The notes beneath the pieces are model-generated. The model was not told where the DNA came from, did not search any database, and saw only the letters and a list, made by a program, of their open reading frames with translations. This document shows, one piece after another, positions 9,390 to 19,700 of a DNA stretch of 64,000 bases. The position numbers and the translations under genes are program-made. This DNA is from Anaeramoeba flamelloides (Eukaryota; Metamonada; Anaeramoebidae), in NCBI GenBank assembly GCA_027625915.1, contig JANTQA010000047.1:3162001-3226000 (forward strand). Reading direction: 5' to 3'. Every line of letters starts with the position of its first letter. The first letter of the stretch is position 1.

Positions 9390-12302
9390 TTAATCTTCAT
9401 CTTTTGAGAAATCCTCCCGATAAACATTACCGTATTGGTAGATACCTAAATTATTATCGAGAGCTTCTTTTTCTAATTCATATAAATTATTAATATATTC
9501 GTTAATTTGTGTAAGTTCTGACTTTGGAGCATTAATTTTGGCCAAGCCATTTTTAACCATTTCTTCGTTAATATCGATGGCCTCTTCTTCCTCTTCATCG
9601 TCTTCTTCTTCGTCATCTTCGTCGACATCTTTGGTATCGTCGATTAAAATGATATTCATCTTGCCCTGGCTATCCTTTTCCCTGACGATTCTTGCTGCTA
9701 AATCCTTTTCGTAGGTGAGTGTATATAGAAGTTGGGAGGCGTCTTGGTAAAATTCGTTATCCTCTGGTGGCAAATTCAAAAATGCTAAGGAAGCCACCGA
9801 AGCGAGGGGTGTGATTTTTTGGATTTCCTTTTGGTCGTACTCCCAAATTTCGGAAAACTTAATGATGTCTTCGTTACCATAGTCGATATATTTGACGCCG
9901 CATTGATTTTTTTTTTTGTCGACGAAAAGGGTTTTCACACGGTAAAGGTTTTTGTCGTGGGGGAATTTGGCGACGCAATATAAGTTTTTTTTAATTTTTG
10001 CGGTGTCGATGGGCTCCTTTTGCTTCAAGCCCCTGTTAAATTGCTCAAGGTAATTATTGACCTTCTCCAATTCGCCCTTTCTGCGTTGGTCTTGGACAAA
10101 GATATGAGAAAGGCTTTTAATGACGGTGATCGACATTCTTGTCTCGATGATTTCTGTGATGGGCTTATCAAGTGTGTCCATATACGATTCTTCATCTTCG
10201 TCTTCGTCTTCTTCTGGCTCTTGATAATACTTTTCGCTCCAAATGCCAAGGGCGTTGGCCTGTGCGTATTCCTGTGCCTTAAAGAACACATCGGAAAATT
10301 CCGATTTCCTGGCAAGGAAGTCAAGGACCTCTGCATAGCCCCTTTTCAGTAATTCGACACTCAAATTTTTGCCGTTAACAAAAATGGTTCCGAGGAAGGT
10401 ACCGCGCTTATCGACGCTCTCGAAAGACACAAAGACGTCTCTGTTCATAATTTGATCCTTCGTGAAGCGCATAACCTCATCTGATAAGCCGTGCTCTCTT
10501 CGAACAGATTTGATACAGCTCAATGAAAATGTTAATAAGCAGAACTCCTTTGGGATATATAAAATGGCTCTTGTTCCGCTTAACACATAATCAACAACGG
10601 CAGACATTTTTTGTGACTTTTGCATAAATTTCAAAAAGTTTGTTGACTTTTTTCGGTTTTGTCTTGTCATGTCGTTGATTCTGGAGGGCTTATATTTTTT
10701 GTTATATTGCCCCTTCCTTTGCTTTTTTGCCTTTGTGGAAATCCTCATGTAGGTTGATAAATATTGTGAATTGTCCGTGGTGATCTCCTTTTTGGTGAAA
10801 ACGTCACCATAACCGTTTTGCAAGAGCATGCTGGTTAAATTTAAATCACCAACGGTAATGGTTGCGCATTCGATCATCAAGTTTTCTTCCTTTTTGCCTT
10901 TTGGTTCCTTCTTTTCTGTTGTTTCCTGTTGAAGATTTTTTTTTGGTTTGATCTCCATGACATAGTCAACATACACCTTGACCCTTTTGCCAATTGCATG
11001 CTTTCGGAGTAATTCCTTGGCCTCGAAGGCAAAGGGCACAACTTCGTTTCTTTTGACTCTTGGAACTCTGATATTACTTAGAGAGATCCTTCGATCAACC
11101 TCGACAAACTTTTCCTTGCTTTTCGTTTTCTTTTTGGTTTGCTGCTTTTGGATAATTTTGGTTCGAACGATGACAGTCTCGGAATTGACAATCTCAACAA
11201 TTGTGCCTTCAAATTCTCTTGGCCTGTGTGGGCCCCACCATTTGGCTTGCTTTTCTTCAAGTTCTTCCAATTCTGGCGATGGCTTCCAATTTTTCCAGAT
11301 GTTCTTTCTTTTCTTTTGGCATATTTTCTCGAACTTTCTTAAATTGTGATAATAGCTAGGCGTAGAAATCGTCCATTTAATGACCTTAGCGAGGCCCTCC
11401 TTTAATAAAAATTCGGCAATGTTTTTGTTTTTCCATAGCAAGGTTCCATAGTAGATCCCATATTTGTCTTGGCCGTCAAGGGTTACTTGAACTTCCCGTC
11501 CTAATAATTTGTTTTCGGTAAACATTTTGGCATCCTCGGCATATGGCTGTGGCACCCACCGCACGATTTCTTTTGTTTTCTTTTTCTTTTCTTTTTCTTC
11601 TTCGTCCTCGTCAGAGTCGTCGTCAGAGCCTTCGTCAGAGTCGTCAGAGTCATTTGCCTCTTGTTGAATGACTTCCCTTTTGAATCCGGGGGATTGCACA
11701 CCCGCGAGATACATGACGATTTGATAAAAGTTTGGTAGCAAGATCAGTCGGACAGTCGATCCGTCTTTCACGTACTCAACAATGCCCTTGAATTTTTTTG
11801 TTTTTAATAGCGTCTCCTTGGGCGCAGACGTTTCGATTTTTCGGATCGACTCCTGTTGTTTTTTTTTGTTTTGTGTCCAGATCCCGATCTTGCTTTCCTT
11901 GGCTTCTTCTTCGGCTTCCACCAATTGCTTCTCAAATTCCGTTAATTCCTCTTCTTCATCAAACTTCTTTTTTTCGTTTCGTTTCAGAGAGCCCCACCCT
12001 GCCTTTAGGATCTCGACAGCAAGGTTTTTGTCTTGATAAATGACTTGCCCAAATTCTCGGTTGCCCCGATAGCCGACAATCGTGTTTTCAACAACGAATT
12101 TCACTTTCTCACCAATAACCATTTTCCTTAAAAATTCCCTCGAGTCCCATGCAAATGGCTCGTCAGGGTTGCCACGGTAAGACAATCGTGGTGTGATCAC
12201 TTTCGATAATGTGATCTCCTTTTCTTCATTATTGCGGTTTCGAAGTAAAAGAACATTTCCTGAGAGAACTTTTTTAACAATTCCAATTCTTGGTTTGCTC
12301 AT
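9390..12302 (-). CDS. SND1: Tudor staphylococcal nuclease (Tudor-SN, SND1/p100)
   Basis: The protein has 970 residues from the Met in MSKPRIGIVKKV. That Met is preferred over an upstream in-frame one because the extra 33 residues are a poly-F artefact of T-rich leader DNA. The order is staphylococcal-nuclease-like domains SN1 (about 4-145), SN2 (170-335), SN3 (363-530) and SN4 (565-690), then a Tudor domain (about 765-830) with the hallmark VKYIDYGNED. A split fifth SN half runs to about 960 and ends in the usual ALDNNLGIYQYG type. Each SN domain closes with a LG-I-W or similar motif (SKIGIW, ALGIWSE). Family members bind small and structured RNA and methyl-arginine proteins and act in transcription co-activation, splicing and stress granules. 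Length matches animal and plant orthologues (about 900-990). Acidic inserts lie near 217-237, 697-706 and 892-911. There is no intron, unlike VPS18 and CBP80 in this window. Confidence 0.95.
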   Translation of the reverse strand: MSKPRIGIVKKVLSGNVLLLRNRNNEEKEITLSKVITPRLSYRGNPDEPFAWDSREFLRKMVIGEKVKFVVENTIVGYRGNREFGQVIYQDKNLAVEILKAGWGSLKRNEKKKFDEEEELTEFEKQLVEAEEEAKESKIGIWTQNKKKQQESIRKIETSAPKETLLKTKKFKGIVEYVKDGSTVRLILLPNFYQIVMYLAGVQSPGFKREVIQQEANDSDDSDEGSDDDSDEDEEEKEKKKKTKEIVRWVPQPYAEDAKMFTENKLLGREVQVTLDGQDKYGIYYGTLLWKNKNIAEFLLKEGLAKVIKWTISTPSYYHNLRKFEKICQKKRKNIWKNWKPSPELEELEEKQAKWWGPHRPREFEGTIVEIVNSETVIVRTKIIQKQQTKKKTKSKEKFVEVDRRISLSNIRVPRVKRNEVVPFAFEAKELLRKHAIGKRVKVYVDYVMEIKPKKNLQQETTEKKEPKGKKEENLMIECATITVGDLNLTSMLLQNGYGDVFTKKEITTDNSQYLSTYMRISTKAKKQRKGQYNKKYKPSRINDMTRQNRKKSTNFLKFMQKSQKMSAVVDYVLSGTRAILYIPKEFCLLTFSLSCIKSVRREHGLSDEVMRFTKDQIMNRDVFVSFESVDKRGTFLGTIFVNGKNLSVELLKRGYAEVLDFLARKSEFSDVFFKAQEYAQANALGIWSEKYYQEPEEDEDEDEESYMDTLDKPITEIIETRMSITVIKSLSHIFVQDQRRKGELEKVNNYLEQFNRGLKQKEPIDTAKIKKNLYCVAKFPHDKNLYRVKTLFVDKKKNQCGVKYIDYGNEDIIKFSEIWEYDQKEIQKITPLASVASLAFLNLPPEDNEFYQDASQLLYTLTYEKDLAARIVREKDSQGKMNIILIDDTKDVDEDDEEEDDEEEEEAIDINEEMVKNGLAKINAPKSELTQINEYINNLYELEKEALDNNLGIYQYGNVYREDFSKDED

Positions 12303-13641
12303 TTTTGTTAAAGTTTTGAGTGATTGATTAAAAATTAAAAAAAAAAAAAAAAAAAATAATTTAGAAAAGCAAAATAAAAAATGAAAAAAAAAAAAACTCA
12401 CTTTTTTTTTCGTTGATTCTTTTATAAACCACCACGAATTTCGTAAAAATTTATGTTAAACGATTTTTTGGATCGCTCCAACTTTCCTTCAAAAAGAAGA
12501 AATAAAATTAATCTATGATTCAGTAGTTTTTTTTTTTGTTTGAACAAAATTAGCTTTTTGAAATCCTCAATTTACTTTATTTGGAAAACGTTACCAGAAT
12601 TCTGCTTAATTTTTAGGTCAAGAATTTAAAATGTGTAGATTTTTCAAAGAGCATCCTTTAAAAAGAAATTTTCAAAACAATTCAGAAAGTTGTCAAATTA
12701 ATTGGTAAATTGCCCAGAAATAATGATGAAGACCGTCATTGATTCTTATTCATAAGTGTTTATAGGAACAAAGGTTAGTACTCTTCTCATTGAACTGGTA
12801 ATTACTATCATTATTTTTACTTTTAATTATTAGGCACTTTTGGTATCTTGACTCAAATTAAGGCCAAAATAGAATAAACTTTTGACACTTTCTTTGAAAC
12901 ACTTTAAGAAAAAAATTCTAAAGAGGATAGCATGACAAACACCAAAAGTCCTTCTTTTTTTTTTTTTAAAATGAGAGGATTGAACTTACTTTTTTTTTTC
13001 CCCTTTATGCTTTTTCAAACAATTAATTCCATCTTGTAGTTATTAAAGCCTACAGGGAAACCCAATTGGGTGTTAGTCTTTATTTATATTTGTCACAAAA
13101 TTTAATAAAACTGTTGGCTTTACAAGTTTTGGAAAAACAAAAGTTCAAAATTTGCACTTCACAATTCTTATTTTCATAGATTTTTCAAATAAGCACACTA
13201 TTATTTGTGATCCGTATTCTCTGTTTATTATTTTTAAGGGTATACATTGGTTATAAATTTTGGTACCTCAACGAACCAAAGATGAAAAGAAGATTGGAGA
13301 ATTGAAAAAAAAAAGAAAAAACTAAAATCATAGCCCATTTATTTTTCAGCTACAAGTTAATAAAAAATTTTAGTGTTTCCTGAGTTATGAACTTATCTCT
13401 AGACTCTCTCTATTTATCATGTTGAAGAACCAACTGTAAAATTATCTCTTGTGTTCATCTTTTAAAAGGCGCGAAATAATCTATATAAATATTAAAAAAA
13501 AAAATATTAGATTTTTAACAAATTTACTGAGGATAAGAATTAAAAATTGATATTGTCGATACTTTTTAACATTAGGAAGTTATTCAAATATTGTATTACC
13601 CTTTTACCCTCTATTCGTCTAATTATTGAAATTTACAGTCT

Positions 13642-14070
13642 TTCCAAGTCTACTATAAAATTTTAAATAAAACAGATTTGAGTTTTCTATTCTTATTTCC
13701 TATTTTCCAAAAATTTAGAAATAAGAGTTATTATTCAAAAAAAAATTTCAATAAATGAGCTATTATTCAAATTTTGAAACATTAACAAAAAAAATTTTGA
13801 AGATTCATTAAGCACTTTAAAATATTTTTCAAAAAATGTAAATTTTTAAAGATCAGTCAATATTGATATTTTTTTGGGCTCTTTTGGACCAATATTTTTA
13901 AGTTTCAGTGATCTTGAATTTTTTTTTTGATGTTTCAAAATTTGAATAATAGCTCATTTATTGAAATTTTTTTTTGAATAATAACTCTTATTTCTAAATT
14001 TTTTGAAAATAGAAAATCAGAATAGAAAAAACAATTGTGTTTTATTTAAAATTTTATAGTAGCCTTGGAA
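13642..14070. repeat. Large foldback (inverted repeat) element IR1
   Basis: The left arm (about 13642-13782) and right arm (about 13930-14070) are near-perfect reverse complements. Both carry tagaaataagagttattatt, caataaatgagctattatt, ttgaaacat and actataaaattttaaataaa. Weaker complementarity continues into the 147-base centre. The arms differ by only a few bases, so the element is young or maintained. It looks like a MITE or foldback element and has no coding capacity. Confidence 0.9.
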
Positions 14071-15875
14071 CGGTTGTATAAAAAAAAAGTTAAAAATTGA
14101 TTTAAGTGACAATTTCTAATAATATTATTAAGTTAATAACCGTACCCGATTAAAAAATCCATTATTTTATTTTTTAATAAGTTTAATAAACCCTACTTCC
14201 AAGCCCATTATTTTACAAATAGTATGGCAATTCAAATTATATAGGAAACAATTGAAAATAAAATAAACTATTTTTATGTCAAAGTTTTCAATTAGAAATA
14301 GGCGAATTACAAAAACTTAAAGGGTTAGAATGGATATTAGCAGAAATAATTTATTTTGAAAATTAAAGTAATTTTTTCACATTTTTATTTTTTTTTTTTT
14401 GAAAAGATATTTGTTTTACAAATTATTTTTTAATTCCAAGATTTAGAATCATACCCATAAACAAGGCTTTATAATGTTATTGAAGCAGTTAAATGAATTT
14501 AAAAATATGATATTGATTTATGTTGGAATTTTATTTGATCTTAAATTGGAGATGAAAATGAATATTATTATTTTTCTCAATGATCTAAGAATTTGAGTTT
14601 TTCAAATTTTTGAGAAAAAGATTGATTGATTAATATCCAACTTCATACCAATATTAACTGTTCCCAGATATGTATTAGTATATTAATTTCTTATGTGTTC
14701 TTCAAGGTCATTTATAAAAAATATTTGATATTGGAAAAAAAAAAATTGGGCAACTTTGAAAATAACAAAGGTTATTAAACAATTTTATAATTATCTTTAC
14801 AAATTCAATAAAAAAATAAATTAGGTTAATTATTAAAAGTAATTAAAATTTTTATATAAAAAAATCAAATTGACAAAAAAGAGTTAAATAAGTCCAAAAA
14901 ATTCCTAAATCGAAAAAAAAAATAAAAGAGTAAAATATCAATTCAAATCCCGAAATTTTACAATTAAAAGTTTTTTATATTTTTCAACTTCTTTGATCCA
15001 TGGTTAAAAACAAAAATCAAAATCTAATTATAATATGTAGATTTTATAATTATACTAAAAATAAAAAAAAAACACAATTAAAAGGAAATTAAAATCTTGA
15101 CATATTCCAAAAATAAAGAATAAAGCATAAAATCATAGAATAGGAATTATTATTATTATTATTATTTTTTTTTGGAAAATGAAAAAGACAATATAATATA
15201 ATTTATGAGTGCTTAATATCAATTAATAAACCAATCATTAAATGGTTTAAGATAAATTCCAAAAAACCAACAATAAAAATTGAGTATATACTTTGTAAAA
15301 AAATACCAAAAAAGGGGTTTCAATTTTTTTTTTTTGTTTTAAATGGTTTAGAAAAGATAAAAATTGAATACAACTGAGTCCTGTTTCAAATTGACCCTCT
15401 TCGATACTTTTTGAGATTTATATGATTTTTTTCATTTTTTATCTTTTTTAGATAAGTTAATTCGACAAAAGAGTATAAAAAAATCCTTAGTTTGTTAAAT
15501 ATAGAAGATTTTGAAATTTCAACAAATAAGATTAAATTGAATATGATCGATTTTTTACTGAAAGAAAAAATTGTATTAAATTGAAGCATTTTTACCCGTA
15601 AAACAAAAAAGGATTAATGAAAATTAATGGTTATTTCATTTTTAAAATTTGAGAAGGCTTTTAAACTTTTTTTATTAAGAATTTTTTGTCACTTTAGAGA
15701 TCCTCTCAATTTTTTTTAATTTTATTTTTATTAAGTAAGTCTTATGAAGGAGAATTTCACAATATATTTTTAAAATTTTCAAGTCAACGTTTGGTTATAG
15801 AGCAAATTCATGTTAAACCCAAGACAATTAAAAGTAAAAATTGATATATTGAGTTGTTTTGTCTCTTATAAACTA

Positions 15876-16390
15876 TATTCCAAAAATTTGGACACAGTTT
15901 AAACAGTTTAAAGAATAACAATACCACACTTTAAATTCAATTTGGAAATAATTTTGATTATACAAAAAATTTCATTTTTTGTCTTTTTTGTTTTCATTTT
16001 CAATTTTTCAGTTACTAAATCTGTTTCGTTAGATCTCGAATTTTTTAGATGGTTGATAGATGGTTACTGTTGAGTTTCTGAAATTGAAAAACCCACATAC
16101 AATTGGTCCATGGTATCTTATCATTTGATCGATCAACAATTGTTGGCATAATTTTAACAAATCTACCAATTGAATTTTTTGTTCAGCTCGTTTCCTTATT
16201 TTGGACACGCAGATTTTGTTTTTTTTCATTTTATATTTTTTTCTTTTATTTAGATGAAAATAATTACCTATTAAAACATTAATATTGGGTTACTTAAATG
16301 TGGTTTTGTATTAGGTTTGGAAAAATACAATAAATTGGTTTTTTTTTTACTTATTTTTGATTTTGGGTGTGTCCAAATTTTTGGATAGAT
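15876..16390. mobile_element. Degenerate DNA element with terminal inverted repeats (family F, copy 1)
   Basis: A 17-base perfect inverted repeat, ccaaaaatttggacaca, lies at 15880-15896 and in reverse complement at 16368-16384, about 500 bases apart. The interior carries tatcatttgatcgatcaa and other blocks shared with 22262-22590 in VPS18 intron 4. A minus-strand frame of 66 codons (16029-16229) lies inside but is not preserved in the other copy. TIR form and size suggest a non-autonomous DNA transposon, perhaps Tc1/mariner-like; the class is an inference. Confidence 0.6.
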
Positions 16391-16765
16391 TTTATTTTGG
16401 AATAATTTGAAATTTGCTCTTAGACAACAAATAAAGTATTTTTGCCTTTGAGTCATTTGAATTGAATGTTTTTTTTAGTGATGAATTGAAAATTAGTATA
16501 ACAATAGAAAGAAATGCTCCCTTTTACTGTTCTTTTGTCACTGCAATAGGAATTTGTGATTTTTTAATTGACAACCATGATGCTAGAATAAAAAAGAAAA
16601 TCGATCGTTGAATTAACGCAATAATTTACAAATTATCAAACTTTCATACTGAAAAAACAAAATATTCTCACATTTCATGAGCTATTTGAGTTCTTCTATC
16701 ACCACCTCAATTTGTATAAATTGTACTGAAAAAGTAAATTTCATTTTTTTTATCAAGTCACAATT

Positions 16766-19700
16766 ATGACTCTTTTTGATCAATTTAATAAGCCAACATC
16801 AAGTTCTACGATCTATGAATTACTAGGTACAAATGTTTATCAACTAGAAAGTTTAGGCTACATCTCAAAAGAAAATGACTTGGAACAAAAAGAGCTCGAT
16901 AGAACACCGATTTTTAATTTTGTTCCTGTAAAATACAACCCACCTGCACCAGTAAAATATATTCAGGTTTCAAACAATATTGTTTTTATTGGCCACAAAA
17001 ATAATCATATAGCTCGAATTGATTTGTCCGATCCAAAAAATATTGAAAGTAAACGGTTTTTATTCAACATAAATTAAGACAATCTATCCTTTTTTTTAAA
17101 AAAAACAATTTTGTTAATTTCAATTTCTTTTTCTTTTTCTTTTTTTTTTTTATTTTTTGAACTGCATCAAAAAAATTAAACAAATAGAATTCACTTTTAC
17201 ACAGATTGAAGACAGTTGTTTAATAAGAAAAATGTTTTTGGATCCCTCAGGTAACCATTTAATTATTGGTTGCAAAAATGGAGAAAATTATTACTTTCAT
17301 TATCCAAGGAAAAAAATTATTAAAATCAACAAATTTCCAGTATGAATTTTTTTTTTTGTTTGTTTTTTTACTTCTTTTTCTTTTTCTTTTTCTTTTTCTT
17401 TTTTTTTTCTTATTTCAAATTAAGACTAAAAAGTAAAATCTTAAAAGCAACACCTTTCATTAATAATGTTTCTTCTTTTAAGGGATTATTGTCAACCACG
17501 GAGAAGTCTAAAATTAAAGTATGTTGTTCTTAAAAGTAAATCACATTAACTCTCCATAGTTCAAATGTAGCTTAAAAAATACATGAGTAAAATAGTAATA
17601 TTTGTTGATCTCGTCAATTAAAAAAGATCCTTGTCTTTGTAAAAAAAACCAAGAATTTCAGAAAAAAACCTGAATTTCAACACAAATTTAAAGACTGAAC
17701 CATCAATCTGAAGACTCCAAAGTTGGAAAATATCTTTACAAAAATTATGGCGAAATGTAGATTAGTTACTAAAAAAATTCGTTTTTTTTTTAAAAATTAA
17801 ATAATTAACTCATTGATTCTTTTAATCAAATTATTTTCAAACGTATTAGAAATATATTGATGTTACAATTAGCTTTATAAAAAGGAAATAAAACTTTTCA
17901 TACTTTTGTTGGGTTTTTATGTTGATGATTATTAAGTTAATCTTGGAATTAAAAAAATGAAAAAATAGTTACTTTTAAGCTTCCAAATATGAATTATTAA
18001 ATACTGGAATACTATTATTTGGAGTTTCTATTTTTTTAGATTTGGATAATGGAATTTTAAAAAATAATTTATCAAAAATGAAAATTTTTAATAGTGATCC
18101 TGAGTAAAAAATGTAAGAATTAATAGTGTAATAAGATTTATAATAGACCTTTTAGATCCATTTGAGCCATAGTAGCATTGATATCATTTACACCCCATTA
18201 CAACATACTTTAATTATGGCCGAATCTATGGTGAGGTTAATCCCTTAAGCGAGTAGGCACATTTTACCAATTTTGAGTGTCACCATTTATAGCAAAACTG
18301 AATCCACTAAAATCATTTCTTGAACCAAAACAAATGAATATTTTAATCAAATAGGAAAGTGTCAAATATCCTAGTATAATATATATACATATAAATTAAA
18401 AAAATAGAAATCAAAATAATTAAAAAATTGAGCTTGAAAAAATAAAAAAAAATCATTTATTTCTTGATCTTATTTGTATCATTTAATACGATTACTTATT
18501 TTTCCTTACTTGGTTTTATTTTTAATTCTGAAACCAAAAACTTTTGTTTGAAAAATTTTTGTGAAACAAATTACTTGTTATTTCTAAAGAATTTTCCAAA
18601 ATGAATTTTAATTCCAATTTTGATTTAATTCTTCTCATTCTAGTTTTGCTCCAGAAAATAGGATATTTTTGATAATATCTCTTCAGAAAAATTGGTTTAG
18701 TAATTGAATTTGTTTGATTGATAATTTATTTATTTTTCATCAAATTGAAAAACCAAAATAATTCTGAATGTTGCTTTCAATTTTTTCACCATGTTTTCTT
18801 TTTCATTGGGTTGAAATATTTTTTGAGTTATTTTTTGGTTTTTAATAATTCGATTCTTTTCCTTTAATCTTTGAAACTTATTCTTTTTTTTGGCTTATTT
18901 TGATAACAATATTTTGAAAGTAGAATTTTGAAAACAATCTTTGGAAAAAAAGGGTTTCCTTTAAAAATTAATAAATAATAATGGTGAGAGAAATCCAAGG
19001 TAACCTCTTGTTTGATCTCATCCAAATTAAGAAGATAAAGAAGAAACAAATCTTCTAAAATATACTTTTGAAATTTGTTTTTTTAATTTTTGATTTCAAC
19101 AACTTTATCTGGAAAGGTGATCTTTCGTTTCTTGGTATTCAAAAAGAAAAGATTTGTTCAAAGACACACTTTTCGGGGGATATGCTTTATTGGTTTACTC
19201 TCTATTTAATTTAAAGAATTCACTATAACACACTTCTAGATCCAAAACCTAATTTCATAAAACTAAAAATTTAATCAAAAAAAATTGTTGAAAAAATTAA
19301 AAAAATAAAGATTCAACTCTGGTTTAATTTGAGTTCACTTTCTTTTCATAAAGAGAGTAGCGAATGATATTTTGGTTTCAAAGTTTCAATATCTTAAAGT
19401 CCTCAAAATTCTGTTTTTCAGTAATGTTTAGATAATTAAAATTATTTAAAAATGGTAAAATGTACCTACTTCCTAAAACAAAAGAAAGGAAATTAATCAA
19501 AATAAGAAATAATTTTTTAGTCGGCTAGAAAACAATAACAGAAATGTGAGATTGAAATAGGGCAAAATTTAATTTAGTTTTCCTTTTTTCAATTTTTTTA
19601 ATATTCCTTTCATTTATATTTATATACTGATGTTTGTAATTTAAATGGGATAAAGTATCTGCTGATTATCTTTTTTTCAATTTTTTTAATATTCCTTTTA

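Larger units (their letters stand above)
12303..16765. other. Intergenic region between divergent TSN and VPS18 genes
   Basis: The 4.5 kb between two divergently transcribed genes should hold both promoters, but no specific element could be recognised. It contains a 430-base foldback (13642-14070) and a terminal-inverted-repeat element (15876-16390, family F). Short minus-strand open frames at 15386-15589 and 16271-16456 look like chance, and 16029-16229 is inside the F element. Confidence 0.7.

Noticed and set aside
12303-12401. N-terminal extension of Tudor-SN from an upstream Met
   Set aside because: The added residues are poly-Phe from T-rich leader DNA; the family begins at the MSKPRIG-type start.
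16029-16229. 66-codon minus-strand open frame as a gene upstream of VPS18
   Set aside because: It sits within a terminal-inverted-repeat element and is not preserved in the second copy.
18864-19049. 61-codon minus-strand frame as a nested gene in VPS18 intron 3
   Set aside because: It is part of dispersed repeat G and matches no known family; more likely an element relic.
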